From NCBI GenBank assembly GCA_965248805.1, contig CBDFKJ010000008.1, positions 434,001 to 498,000 on the forward strand: DNA of 64,000 bases, given 5' to 3'. A model generated the notes under the pieces. The model did no database searches. It was not told the DNA's origin and saw nothing but the letters and a program-made list of their open reading frames with translations. Positions 8,577 to 17,053 of this stretch are shown piece by piece. How positions within the stretch are numbered: position 1 is the first letter of the stretch; every line of letters starts with the position of its first letter. This DNA comes from CBDFKJ01 sp965248805 (GTDB lineage: Bacteria; Pseudomonadota; Alphaproteobacteria; UBA6615). A program made the position numbers and the translations under genes.

Positions 8577-9029
8577 ATGGACGTTCTCGACCGCACCGAC
8601 CTGCCCTTCCCGCAATCCCTCCCCGAGTTTCAGCGACTTTTCTCCGACGATGCGGCGTGCGCCGCCTACCTGGAAAGGGCTCGCTGGGGTGACGGGTTCG
8701 CCTGCCCGCGCTGCGGCGTCGTGGGTGAACCTTTCCGCATCGCCACGCGGCTTGGCGTCCTGACCTGTCGCGCTTGCCGCCGCCAGACGGGATTGACCGT
8801 CGGCACGGTCATGGAGCGCAGCCACACGCCTTTGAGCACGTGGTTTTGGGCCGCCTATCTGGTCGCCAGCCAGACGCCGGGCATGTCGGCGGTGCAGTTT
8901 CAGCGGCAGCTTGGGCTGACGCGGTACGAAACCGCCTTCGGCATCCTGCATAAGCTCCGCGCGGGTATGGTGCGGCCCGATCAGGATCGGATCGGTGCCA
9001 GGGCAGGAGAGCATGTCGAGGTGGACGAA
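8577..9029 (+). pseudogene. IS1595-family transposase, N-terminal half of chimera
   Basis: Identical in protein sequence to the first 151 residues of the intact IS1595 transposase at 55288-56307: the zinc-ribbon CPRCGVVGEPF and CRACR, the LSTWFWAAYLVASQTPGMSA region, and VEVDE holding the first catalytic Asp. It breaks off inside that motif, and the frame then runs into out-of-frame IS630 sequence (to 9161). The remaining catalytic residues are absent. Confidence 0.85.
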
Positions 9030-9568
9030 ATGAGAAGTCACAGATCCAGGCGCTCGACCGCCGGTCTGCCGATGAAGAAGGGACGCGCCGGCACCATGAC
9101 TACAAACGGCACGGCACGACCACGCTGTTTGCGGCGCTCAACGTTCTGGACGGAACGGTGATCGGCCAGAACATGCAGCGCCACCGCCATCAGGAGTTCA
9201 TCCGCTTCCTCAACCGCATCGAGCGCACGGTGCCGGCGGACAAGGCCATCCACGCGATCGTCGACAACTACGCGGCGCACAACAAGGACAAGGTCCGCGC
9301 CTGGCTCGCCCGCCATCCGCGCTGGACTTTCCACTTCACACCGACCTCCTGCTCGTGGCTCAATGCCGTCGAGGGCTTCTTCGCAAAACTCACCCGGCGG
9401 CGGCTCAAGCACGGCGTCTTCCATTCCGTCGTCGATCTCCAGGCCGCAATCAACCGCTTCGTCCGCGAATACAGTGCGGCCAACCCACAGCCATTCATAT
9501 GGAAAGCCGACCCCGACGACATCATCGCAGCCCGAAACCGAGGGTTCTAAACGTTGGAATCAATCCAC
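9030..9568 (+). pseudogene. IS630-family transposase, 3' part, copy 2
   Basis: Begins at the EKSQIQALDR motif of IS630 and carries the same 8-bp loss as copy 1, plus a 7-bp deletion where copy 1 reads GTMTHNYKRHG. The long frame from 9158 contains IVDNYAAHNKDKV and TSCSWLNAVEGFF. A C-to-T change creates TAA at 9548-9550, shortening the end. The right inverted repeat and TA are retained. Only a few substitutions separate it from copy 1, so the copies diverged recently. Confidence 0.85.
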
Positions 9569-9589
9569 TAGATAGGCCAGGGCGTCTCG

Positions 9590-10683
9590 CTAGACCGCGG
9601 TGGCAGGTTGAACATAATGAATGTCGGATTGGGCCACGCGGGCCGGGAAGTCATAGGTAATGTCGTTGGTCATCTCTTCGTAAATCGCAACATAGTCCTT
9701 CGCGATACGCTCGACCGAGAACCGGGTCTCGAAGTGGGAACGCACGGCTGCGCGGTCCAAATCGGCTGCGGTTTTGACCGCGGCAACGGCCGCGGCCACA
9801 TTGTCCACGACAAACCCGGTCACGCCGTCGTCCACGACCTCCCTGACGGACCCGTTGCGATAGGCAATGACGGGCGTGCCGCAGGCCGTCGCCTCGATCA
9901 TTGCCAGACCGAAGGGCTCGGGCCAGTCGATGGGAAATACCAGGGCACGGGCATCACCCAGGAATTTTGCCTTCTGAGTCTCGTCGACCTCACCGATGCA
10001 CTCGACCAGCGGGTGATCGAGCATCGGCCGGATGATCTGTTCGAAATAATCGATGTCGACCTTGTCAACCTTAGCCGCGATCAACAGCGGCACCCCAGCC
10101 TGCACGGCGATCTCGATCGCACGGTCCGGCCTCTTTTCCGGGCAGATTCGTCCGAGAAAGGCGAGGTATCCACCGCTTCCGTCACCTAAATCACACGCGT
10201 CGAGTGGCAAACCGTGATGGATTGTGGCCCGCCAGTTGAGCCACGGCAGCGGTTGCCGCTGTGAGTCGGAAATCGATACCACCGGCATCGTCGGAAACTC
10301 CCGATACACGAGCGGCAGTTCCGCGAGGTCGAGCCGTCCGTGCAGCGTCGTCAGAGTTTTTCCTGTCGACTGTTGAACGTTGGGAAATGGAGATAATCGG
10401 TGTGAAAGTGGATCACATCGAATTCTTGCGCGGCTCCCATTACGCGATTCAGCATGATGAGATGGCAGGGCAATGAGACGCCGTACCCGTCCATGAGTCG
10501 CAGCGCCTGCGGGCACATGGGGCGCAGCTCGGCAGACGCCTCGGAGTCACCGCTGGCGAATAGCGTGACCGAGTGCCCGGCGCGAACCAGCTCCTCGGTC
10601 AGATAGGAAACGACCCGCTCGGTACCGCCATAGAGCTTCGGCGGGCAACTTTCGTACAGAGGGGCAACCTGGGCAATTCTCAT
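9590..10683 (-). pseudogene. GT4-family glycosyltransferase, split by a frameshift in an A-run
   Basis: Retaining GT-B glycosyltransferase of the GT4 group, transferring a sugar from a nucleotide donor, probably onto a surface glycan. The N-terminal half (from ATG 10683) reads MRIAQVAPLYESCPPKLYGG and TERVVSYLTEELVRAGHSVT; the C-terminal half contains YLAFLGRICPEKRPDRAIE, the donor-binding EPFGLAMIEATACGTPVIA, and NGSVREVVDDGVTGFVV. The halves are in different frames. The break is at GGAAAAACTC near 10357; one more A would restore LTTLHGRLDL in frame. This may be a real mutation or a homopolymer sequencing error. It sits in the tRNA-Gly island, between the chimeric IS and the tRNA. Confidence 0.8.
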
Positions 10684-11134
10684 TGTTATTGGTTGCTCAG
10701 ACAAGCCGTGCAGGAGGCAGGCCACACCTTCGCAGGGGTGGGCAAGCGCGCAAATTTTAAACGGAGACGGCTTCCAGTTTGCCTAAGATGGTGAGGCTCT
10801 CACCACTTCGCAACGGCTTGGAATAAATAAGGGGCCAAGGGTGTGCGCCTTCCTTGAGCGCGCAATCTCACTCCCGCTCACCGCAAGGGCATATCGCTCT
10901 CGACCGCTACCCACCGGGACCGTCGGTGAAAGTCCGCTCAGGGGTCATCACCTGCTGTCGCGCATCCGGCCGCCGACGTCCGTTCCCAGGGGCAAAGCGG
11001 TCCTGAGCGGCCAGAAAGCGGGCCTTCTTAGAGGTTCCCGCAGCTAGGAGACCGGCGAAACCGACCTTTCTTGTGGGCATGTTACCCATACGAAAACGGG
11101 ATCAACCGCTTCAGCGCCTAAGTCATTGAAAAGA
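10684..11134. other. Intergenic region with no recognised gene
   Basis: About 450 bp between the glycosyltransferase start and the tRNA-Gly 3' end. Short open frames are present on both strands (for example 60 codons at 10907-11089 minus) but none resembles a known protein and none has a convincing ribosome site. If the island model is right, the island edge lies at about 11135. Confidence 0.4.
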
Positions 11135-11209
11135 TGGAGCGGGAGACGAGATTTGAACTCGCGACCCTCACGTTGGCAACGTGATGCTCTACCACTGAGC
11201 TACTCCCGC
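11135..11209 (-). tRNA. tRNA-Gly (anticodon GCC)
   Basis: Complete cloverleaf on the minus strand. The acceptor GCGGGAG pairs with CTCCCGC, the D-arm contains AGCTCAGTGGTAGAGC, the anticodon loop is TTGCCAA, and the T-arm contains GTTCAAATC. The 3' CCA is encoded (11135-11137). A 3'-half copy lies at 5474-5514 in the same orientation. Confidence 0.96.
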
Positions 11210-11291
11210 GCTCCGAGGCCTGATATAGGCGCAACCTTTGCACCGATGCAAGCCCGTGCGCCGGCGTGGGCGGCGTGGTATCGAGCCGCGC

Positions 11292-11784
11292 ATGGACGAT
11301 CCGCAGGCGATCGAACGGCCCTTGATGCGGCGGCTGGATGAACTGGGAATCGCCACCCACACCGTGCGCCACTCGCCGCTGCACACGGTCGAACAATCGA
11401 AGGCGCTGCGCGGCGAGCTGCCGGGCGAACCTGTTCCTGCGCGACAAGAAGCGGTCGATGTGGCTCGTGACCGCCCCCGAGGACAAGCCGATCGATCTGA
11501 AGTCGCTGCGTCACATCATCTGCGCCAGGGGCAACCTCAGCTTCGGCAGCGCCGACCTGCTGGTCGAGGCGCTGGGCGTTCAGCCGGGGGCGGTGACGCC
11601 CTTCGCGGTCATGAACGATGCCGCCGGGGCCGTTACGATGATCCTCGACCGAGAGGTTTTGGTGCACGTGCCGGTCAATGCCCATCCGCTGCACAACAGT
11701 GCGACCACGGCGATCGCCCCGGACGACCTGATCCGCTTCCTCGACGCCTGCGGCCATGCCCCGATGGTGGTGGACATCGCATGA
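11292..11784 (+). pseudogene. Prolyl-tRNA editing protein ProXp-ala (YbaK family), with internal deletion
   Basis: Free-standing editing deacylase that removes alanine mischarged on tRNA-Pro. The first frame reads MDDPQAIERPLMRRLDELGI and VEQSKALRGELPG. The second frame continues NLFLRDKKRSMWLVTAPEDK, FGSADLLVEALGVQPGAVTP and HPLHNSATTAI. Between ELPG and NLFLRDKK relatives have about four more residues (G.H.K), so some 11 bases are missing: the frame is broken and the loop with the conserved Lys is lost. The rest of the domain, to 11784, is well preserved, which suggests a recent lesion. Confidence 0.75.
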
Positions 11785-11869
11785 TCGGCGGCCTTGCGAG
11801 CCTTGGGCGCTGGCTTGATGTTGGCGCGCCGGGCGGCCACATATGGGTGACGACGGGGAGGAACGAGAA

Positions 11870-12796
11870 ATGGAAGTAATCATCAACGCCGATCAGGCCC
11901 AAGGTGCGGGTGCCGTACCGATCATCGAGTCCTCGACCGAGGGCTTCATGACCGATGTCATCGACGCCTCGAACGACCTGCCCGTCATCGTCGATTTCTG
12001 GGCGCCGTGGTGCGGGCCGTGCAAGCAGTTGACGCCGGCCTTGGAGAAGTTGGTCACCGCGGCGCGCGGCGCCGTCAAGCTGGTCAAGATCAACGTCGAC
12101 GAGAATCCGGAGCTGCAGATGCAGCTGCGTATTCAGTCGATCCCGATGGTGTTCGCCTTCTTCGGGGGCCAGCCGGTGGACGCCTTCCAGGGCGCGTTGC
12201 CCGAGAGCCAGCTGAAAAGCTGGATCGATCGCCTGGTCCAAGACCACGGCGGCGGGGCGCCGGCCTCGCCCGTGGACGAAGCGCTGGAGGCGGCCGAGGC
12301 GGCCACGGCCGCCGGCGACTTCGGCAGCGCCGCCGCTTTGTTCACGCAAGTCATCGGCGCCGAGCCGACGCGCACCGCAGCGATCGCCGGACTGGCGAAA
12401 TGCCACATTCAATTGGGCGCGCTGGACGACGCGCGACAGTTGCTCGACGGCGTCGACGAAGAGGCGGCGAAAACGGCCGACATCGCCGCGGCGCGCTCGG
12501 CGCTGGAATTGGCCGAGGGTGCGGCACACGCAACCGGCGAACGCGGCACGCTGGAGGCGAGGTTGGCCGCCGATGAAAATGACCATCAGGCACGCTACGA
12601 CCTGGCGCTCGCCGACTATGGCGCCGGCAACGCCGACGCCGCGATCGAGGCCCTGCTGACCATCGTGCGCCGCAGCCGCGCGTGGAACGATGAGGCCGCA
12701 CGCAAGCAGCTGTTGAAGATCTTCGAGGCGCTGGGCCCGACCCATGAATTGACGGTCGACGGCCGCCGCCAGCTATCCTCGATCCTGTTTTCATGA
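11870..12796 (+). CDS. cnoX: Thioredoxin-domain co-chaperone, CnoX/YbbN type
   Basis: 308 residues. The N-terminal thioredoxin fold carries an intact redox motif (VDFWAPWCGPCKQLTPALEK) and the cis-proline region SIPMVFAF. The C-terminal half is TPR-like (ALEAAEAATAAGDFGSAAAL, ADYGAGNADAAIEALL). CnoX/YbbN proteins protect unfolded clients and hand them to GroEL or DnaK; many alphaproteobacterial forms, like this one, keep CxxC. The start at 11870 follows GGGGAGGAA with good spacing; a longer start at 11843 is less likely. The stop overlaps the next ATG (ATGA at 12793-12796), so it is co-translated with the Lon-N gene. Confidence 0.9.
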   Translation: MEVIINADQAQGAGAVPIIESSTEGFMTDVIDASNDLPVIVDFWAPWCGPCKQLTPALEKLVTAARGAVKLVKINVDENPELQMQLRIQSIPMVFAFFGGQPVDAFQGALPESQLKSWIDRLVQDHGGGAPASPVDEALEAAEAATAAGDFGSAAALFTQVIGAEPTRTAAIAGLAKCHIQLGALDDARQLLDGVDEEAAKTADIAAARSALELAEGAAHATGERGTLEARLAADENDHQARYDLALADYGAGNADAAIEALLTIVRRSRAWNDEAARKQLLKIFEALGPTHELTVDGRRQLSSILFS

Positions 12797-13458
12797 GCGC
12801 GACATCACTCCCGGCGGCGGCGGCCGATCTGCCGGCGACGTTGCCGGTATTCCCGTTGGTCGGCGTACTGCTGTTGCCGCGCGGCAGCCTGCCGCTGAAC
12901 GTGTTCGAGCCGCGCTACCTGAACCTGACCGAGGCGGTCCTCGGCGCCGGGCGTATGATGGGCGTGGTGCAGCCGGCGAGCGACGGCCAGTCGGGCATGA
13001 GCGCCGGCGACGACGCGACGCTGCACAATATCGGTTGTGCCGGCCGCATTGTCTCGTTTCAGGAAAGCGATGACGGGCGGTTCGTCATCCAGTTGAAGGG
13101 CGTGTGCAGGTTTCGCATCGCCGAGGAGTTGGCGATGGTCGACGGTTATCGCCGGGTTGCCGCCGACTACCAGCCCTTCGAAGCCGACTTGCGCGACACC
13201 GCCGACGCCATCGACCGCGAACGTCTGACCCTGGCGCTGAGGACCTATTTCGAGCAGCGCCAGCTCGACGCCGACTGGAGCGGCCTGGACGGGCTGCCCG
13301 ACGAGGCACTGGTCAACATGATGGCGATGCTCTGTCCGTTCCCGCCGGCCGACAAGCAGGCGTTGCTGGAGAGCCCGACTCTGGCCGGGCGGGCCAAGCT
13401 GCTGGTCGGCCTGATGGAGGCCGAATCCCTCGGCCCTGCCGCCGAAATCCGGCACTAG
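12793..13458 (+). CDS. LON substrate-binding-domain (Lon-N) protein
   Basis: 221 residues with only the N-terminal substrate-recognition domain of Lon and no AAA+ or protease domains. Seen: LPVFPLVGVLLLPRGSLPLN, VFEPRYLNL, GCAGRIVSFQESDDGRFVIQ and the end segment LLESPTLAGRAKLLVGLME. Family members are cytoplasmic; their role in proteostasis is presumed but not established. ATGA overlap with the thioredoxin gene upstream and tight spacing with Trm112 downstream indicate one operon. Confidence 0.9.
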   Translation: MSATSLPAAAADLPATLPVFPLVGVLLLPRGSLPLNVFEPRYLNLTEAVLGAGRMMGVVQPASDGQSGMSAGDDATLHNIGCAGRIVSFQESDDGRFVIQLKGVCRFRIAEELAMVDGYRRVAADYQPFEADLRDTADAIDRERLTLALRTYFEQRQLDADWSGLDGLPDEALVNMMAMLCPFPPADKQALLESPTLAGRAKLLVGLMEAESLGPAAEIRH

Positions 13459-13474
13459 ACCATGAGGTCCGCCC

Positions 13475-13684
13475 ATGTCTGATGCATCGCGCAGCGGTGG
13501 CGTCGATCCGCGCCTGCTGGAGATCCTGGTTTGCCCGTTGACCAAAGGGCCGCTGCGCTACGACGCCGACGCCCAGGAGCTGATCAGCGACAAGGCCGGC
13601 GTCGCCTATCCCATCCGCGACGGCATTCCAATCATGTTGGTGGACGAAGCGCGCAAGCTGCGTGAGGACGAACGCCAACGGTGA
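13475..13684 (+). CDS. Trm112 family protein (UPF0434)
   Basis: 69 residues: RLLEILVCPLTKGPLRYD followed by ISDKAGVAYPIRDGIPIML, the defining Trm112/YcaR motifs. As in many bacterial members, only one Cys of the zinc-binding set remains (CPLT). Homologues act as activator subunits of methyltransferases in eukaryotes; the bacterial role is unclear. It overlaps the next start (GTGA at 13681-13684). Confidence 0.92.
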   Translation: MSDASRSGGVDPRLLEILVCPLTKGPLRYDADAQELISDKAGVAYPIRDGIPIMLVDEARKLREDERQR

Positions 13685-14034
13685 CACGCCCGCTCGAGAT
13701 CCGCTACGTCAGCGCCGAGCGCCGTCTGGAAGTCGATTTCGACGACGGGGCGAAATTCAGCTATCCGGCCGAGTTGTTGCGCGTCGAAAGCCCGTCCGCC
13801 GAGGTCAAGGGCCACGGCGGACGCGGCGGCAAAACGGTCAGCGGCCGCCGTAGCGTCGGTATCCTCCGTATCGAACCTGTGGGCAACTACGCCGTGCGCC
13901 TGCACTTCGACGATCTGCACGACACCGGGATCTATAGCTGGGACTATCTGCACGAATTGGGGCACGGCCAGGAAATACGCTGGAAGGCCTATCTCGACAC
14001 ATTGGCCACCCAGGGCCTGAGCCGGGATCCGTAG
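13681..14034 (+). CDS. DUF971 domain protein
   Basis: 117 residues. The DUF971 (gamma-butyrobetaine hydroxylase-like N-terminal) domain is seen as YVSAERRLEVDFDDGAKFSY, PAELLRVESPSAEVKGH and GNYAVRLHFDDLHDTGIYSW DYLHELG. Stand-alone members occur with iron-sulfur or cofactor genes, but their function is not established. The GTG start overlaps the Trm112 stop, indicating coupled translation. It converges with the UbiH gene. Confidence 0.88.
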   Translation: MTRPLEIRYVSAERRLEVDFDDGAKFSYPAELLRVESPSAEVKGHGGRGGKTVSGRRSVGILRIEPVGNYAVRLHFDDLHDTGIYSWDYLHELGHGQEIRWKAYLDTLATQGLSRDP

Positions 14035-14036
14035 CG

Positions 14037-15299
14037 CTACAGCGCCTCGCCGCGCACCAGACGCGGCAGATCACCGACCATGCCCATGGCGTGGCGCATG
14101 AAGAAGGTCTTCAGCGGCGGCAGCCGATTGACGGCGGCGATCCCGAGCGAGCGGGCCAGGCGCAACGGCGCGAAGTTGTTGGAGAAAATCCTGTCCAAAC
14201 CGTCGGTGACGATCGCGAGCGCCGTGTTGTCGACGCGGCGCCATTGCTGGTAGCGGCGCAGCACATCGGCGCTGCCGAGATCGAGACCGAGCCGTGCAGA
14301 GTCGACCAGCACTTCCGCCAGTGCCGCCGTGTCGCGCAGCCCCATGTTCAGACCCTGCCCGGCAATCGGGTGAATGGCGTGCGCCGCGTCGCCGACCAGT
14401 GCCAGGCGGGTGTCGATGTAGCGTTCGGCGTGCAGCAGCGATAACGGGAACGACCAGCGCTGCCCTAGCACACTCACCGCGCCCAGGTGATCACCGACAC
14501 GCCGGGTGAGCTCGGCTTCGAAGTCCGGCGCCTCGAGGGCCACGTATTGCGGCGCCATGTCCGAGCGGTCGGTCCACACGATGGAGGAGCGATGCTGGCC
14601 GCGCGCAGCGTCGGTCATCGGCAGGATCGCGAACGGCCCCGGCGAGAGGAACCGCTCGTGCGCGACGTTATGATGCGGCTCCGTGTGGCCGATGGTGCAG
14701 ACGATGGCCGTCTGAGGGTAGCGCCAGGTGGTGACGAGGATGTCCGCCGCCCGACGCAACGGCGAGTTGCGGCCATCGCAGGCGAGCACCAGCGGCGCGG
14801 CGACGCGATCACCGGTGGATACGTGGGCCTCAACCCCGTAGGCGCCGCGCTCCAGGCTCGCGATCTCGGCCGGCGCCAGCAGCGTCAACGACTTCAGATC
14901 CGCCGCGTGTTTGAGAAACGCTTGGCGCAGCAACCGGTTCTCGATGATCCAGCCCATCGGCAGGTCACCGACCGCACGATGGTCGTAGTGCAGGAAGAGA
15001 GGTGAATTGCCGTCGGTCACGCGAATGTCGTGAATTGGGCAGGCATCTTTCGCGAGGCGCGGCCAGACGCCGATCGTATCGAGAATGTGCTGACTGCCGA
15101 GGGCTATCGCCGACGTGCGGCCGTCGAAGCGCAACTTGGTGATCGTGGCGGGGTCGGACTTCTCCACCACAACGACCTCGAGCCCGGCGCCGGCGAGCGC
15201 CCCCGCCACCGTCATGCCGACCGGGCCGCCGCCGACGATCAGGGCATCGCAGCGGTGTGTTCGGGCACGTCGGCGGGGCGGAGATCGAGATTGAGGCAT
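14037..15299 (-). CDS. UbiH/UbiF/VisC/COQ6 family FAD-dependent hydroxylase
   Basis: Flavoprotein monooxygenase of about 420 residues, likely hydroxylating the aromatic ring in ubiquinone synthesis at the membrane face. Seen: the FAD-binding GxGxxG (DALIVGGGPVGMTVAGALAG), the DG motif LVLACDGRNSPLRR, and the second FAD motif LALVGDAAHAIHPIAGQGLN M. The start is uncertain: the ATG at 15299 has GGAGG only two bases upstream, and an in-frame ATG at 15335 has a weak site. Which ring position it hydroxylates (UbiH, UbiF, UbiI or UbiL type) cannot be told from sequence. Confidence 0.88.
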   Translation of the reverse strand: MPQSRSPPRRRARTHRCDALIVGGGPVGMTVAGALAGAGLEVVVVEKSDPATITKLRFDGRTSAIALGSQHILDTIGVWPRLAKDACPIHDIRVTDGNSPLFLHYDHRAVGDLPMGWIIENRLLRQAFLKHAADLKSLTLLAPAEIASLERGAYGVEAHVSTGDRVAAPLVLACDGRNSPLRRAADILVTTWRYPQTAIVCTIGHTEPHHNVAHERFLSPGPFAILPMTDAARGQHRSSIVWTDRSDMAPQYVALEAPDFEAELTRRVGDHLGAVSVLGQRWSFPLSLLHAERYIDTRLALVGDAAHAIHPIAGQGLNMGLRDTAALAEVLVDSARLGLDLGSADVLRRYQQWRRVDNTALAIVTDGLDRIFSNNFAPLRLARSLGIAAVNRLPPLKTFFMRHAMGMVGDLPRLVRGEAL

Positions 15300-15475
15300 G
15301 ACCTCCCGTACGCCATCGCTGTGGTCGCTGTCCATCTCATCTCGACTGCCCAATTTTTCGGCAGCCCTCCAAAATCGCACGTCGGTTAGGCAGTCCAGGC
15401 GAGCGCTTCGTGAGCGCATTGGGCCGCCATCGCGCTATGCCATTGAAAGTTAACCGTATTCCCCGAGTTAGCTAC

Positions 15476-15492
15476 GTCGGCACGGTATTTGA
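15476..15492 (+). promoter_or_regulatory. Candidate sigma-54 promoter of amtB
   Basis: TCGGCACGGTATTTGAA resembles the -24/-12 pattern (TGGCACG, four bases, TTGCA): the GG is at the right place, but the -12 C is replaced by A. It lies about 80 bp before the amtB start. AmtB genes are commonly controlled by NtrC and sigma-54, so the position is plausible. The mismatch at an important base keeps confidence low. Confidence 0.3.
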
Positions 15493-15570
15493 AAGGAACG
15501 GGCACGAGCGCACGGTGACCGCCGCGAGCGGCACCAGCGATCGGTGATGGACGTGGGAGGCGGGCTGTTT

Positions 15571-16872
15571 ATGCAAATACAGAAAAGATTTCCGTTGGCG
15601 ATGGGGGCGGCACTACCGCTCGTCATGTTCAGTGCCAACGCGGCGCGGGCGCAGGACGCCCTGGATACGGGCGATACGGCCTGGATGTTGACCTCGACGG
15701 CCCTGGTGCTGCTGATGACGATCCCGGGCCTGGCCCTTTTCTATGGCGGCATGGTACGTAAGAAGAACGTGCTCGCCACGGCCACGCAGAGCTTCGCGGT
15801 CTGCTGTCTGGCGTCGATCCTGTGGATGGTGGCCGGCTACTCACTGGCTTTCAGCGATGGCGGCGGCTTGAATGCCGTCGTGGGCGGGCTGAGCAACCTG
15901 TTCCTGGCCCAGGTTTCGGTCGATTCCATGTACGGAACCATTCCCGAGACGGTGTTCGTCACCTTTCAGATGACGTTCGCCATCATTACGCCGGCGCTGA
16001 TCGTGGGAGCCTTTGCCGACCGCATGAAATTCTCGTCGTTGCTCGTCTTTGTGGCCCTATGGAGCATCGTGGTCTACGCGCCGGTCACGCACTGGGTGTG
16101 GGGCGGCGGATTTCTAAGTGATGCCGGCGTCCTCGATTTCGCCGGCGGCACGGTCGTGCACGTCAACGCCGGCGTGGCGGGACTGGTCGCGGCCATCGTC
16201 TTGGGCCGGCGCGCCGGCTACGGATGCGAGAACATGGCGCCGCACAATCTGGTTCTTAGCCTGATCGGCGCGTCGCTGCTGTGGGTCGGCTGGTTCGGCT
16301 TTAACGCCGGCTCGGCCGTGGGCGCCAATAATGCCGCCGGCATGGCGATGCTCGTGACCCAGATCTGCACCGCCACCGCGGCGCTGGCCTGGACCTTCGC
16401 CGAGTGGATGACGCGCGGCAAGCCGAGCGTACTGGGCATACTCTCCGGGGCGGTCGGCGGACTGGTGGCCATCACGCCGGCTTCCGGTTACGTCTCGCCC
16501 ATGGGGGCGCTGATTATCGGCATCGTGGCCGGTGTCGCCTGCTTCTGGGGCGCCACCTGGCTGAAGCAGCGGCTGGGGTACGACGATTCGCTGGACGTGT
16601 TCGGCGTACACGGCATCGGCGGCATCGTCGGCGCGCTCTTGACCGGCGTATTCGCGGTCGAGGCTATCGGCGGCACACCGGGCCTCATTGAAGGCAATCC
16701 GGGCCAGGTATGGACCCAGTTTGTCGGCATCGTCGCCACCATCGTCTGGTGCGCCATTGCCAGCTTCGTCCTGCTCAAGATCACGGCGGCGCTGACGGGC
16801 GGGCTGCGGGTCGAAGAGGACATCGAGATCGAGGGGCTGGACATCAATCTGCACGGCGAAACCGTGCACTAA
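15571..16872 (+). CDS. amtB: Ammonium transporter AmtB
   Basis: Inner-membrane ammonium channel of the Amt/MEP/Rh family, about 433 residues with a cleavable signal peptide (ending ANAARAQDA) before 11 membrane segments. Seen: the signature region VVHVNAGVAGLVAAIVLGRR, the pore histidines in APVTHWVWG and DVFGVHGIGG, and the Phe-gate region TFQMTFAI. GGGAGG nine bases upstream supports the ATG at 15571 over 15544. No glnK (PII) gene lies beside it, although glnK-amtB pairs are the rule. A GC-rich hairpin follows the stop. Confidence 0.95.
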   Translation: MQIQKRFPLAMGAALPLVMFSANAARAQDALDTGDTAWMLTSTALVLLMTIPGLALFYGGMVRKKNVLATATQSFAVCCLASILWMVAGYSLAFSDGGGLNAVVGGLSNLFLAQVSVDSMYGTIPETVFVTFQMTFAIITPALIVGAFADRMKFSSLLVFVALWSIVVYAPVTHWVWGGGFLSDAGVLDFAGGTVVHVNAGVAGLVAAIVLGRRAGYGCENMAPHNLVLSLIGASLLWVGWFGFNAGSAVGANNAAGMAMLVTQICTATAALAWTFAEWMTRGKPSVLGILSGAVGGLVAITPASGYVSPMGALIIGIVAGVACFWGATWLKQRLGYDDSLDVFGVHGIGGIVGALLTGVFAVEAIGGTPGLIEGNPGQVWTQFVGIVATIVWCAIASFVLLKITAALTGGLRVEEDIEIEGLDINLHGETVH

Positions 16873-16887
16873 CGACCGTCCTCGAAG

Positions 16888-16923
16888 GCCCGCGCCGGCT
16901 CCCCTTCACGGCGCGGCGCGGGC
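16888..16923 (+). terminator. Hairpin after amtB
   Basis: A perfect 10-bp stem (GCCCGCGCCG at 16888-16897 with CGGCGCGGGC at 16914-16923) lies 16 bases after the amtB stop, followed by TCATTTCT. It is a likely intrinsic terminator with a weak U-tract. Confidence 0.5.
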
Positions 16924-17053
16924 TCATTTCTCCGCCACGCGGAACCCAACGTCTCGCCTTCGTTCTTAGCTTGTACTCACAACTCGTTGTGGTTACGTTT
17001 GCTTTCCAATTCGGGGGCAAACTCGATGCCGTGTGGGGCCAGGCAGCATCGGC

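Larger units (their letters stand above)
8487..9570 (+). mobile_element. IS1595::IS630 chimera carrying enoyl-CoA hydratase flank
   Basis: Composite of three pieces. 8487-8507: 13 bp of enoyl-CoA hydratase coding sequence plus the 8-bp target copy GTTCAAAC, exactly as beside the IS1595 at 55275-56374. 8508-9029: the matching left part of that IS1595. 9030-9568: the right half of the IS630, with its own inverted repeat and TA at 9569-9570. Because the flank of another locus came along, this segment arrived by recombination rather than by transposition of IS1595. Confidence 0.8.

Noticed and set aside
10841..11089. Short frames of 60-68 codons on both strands before tRNA-Gly
   Set aside because: No ribosome site, no family pattern, and they overlap each other; treated as non-coding.
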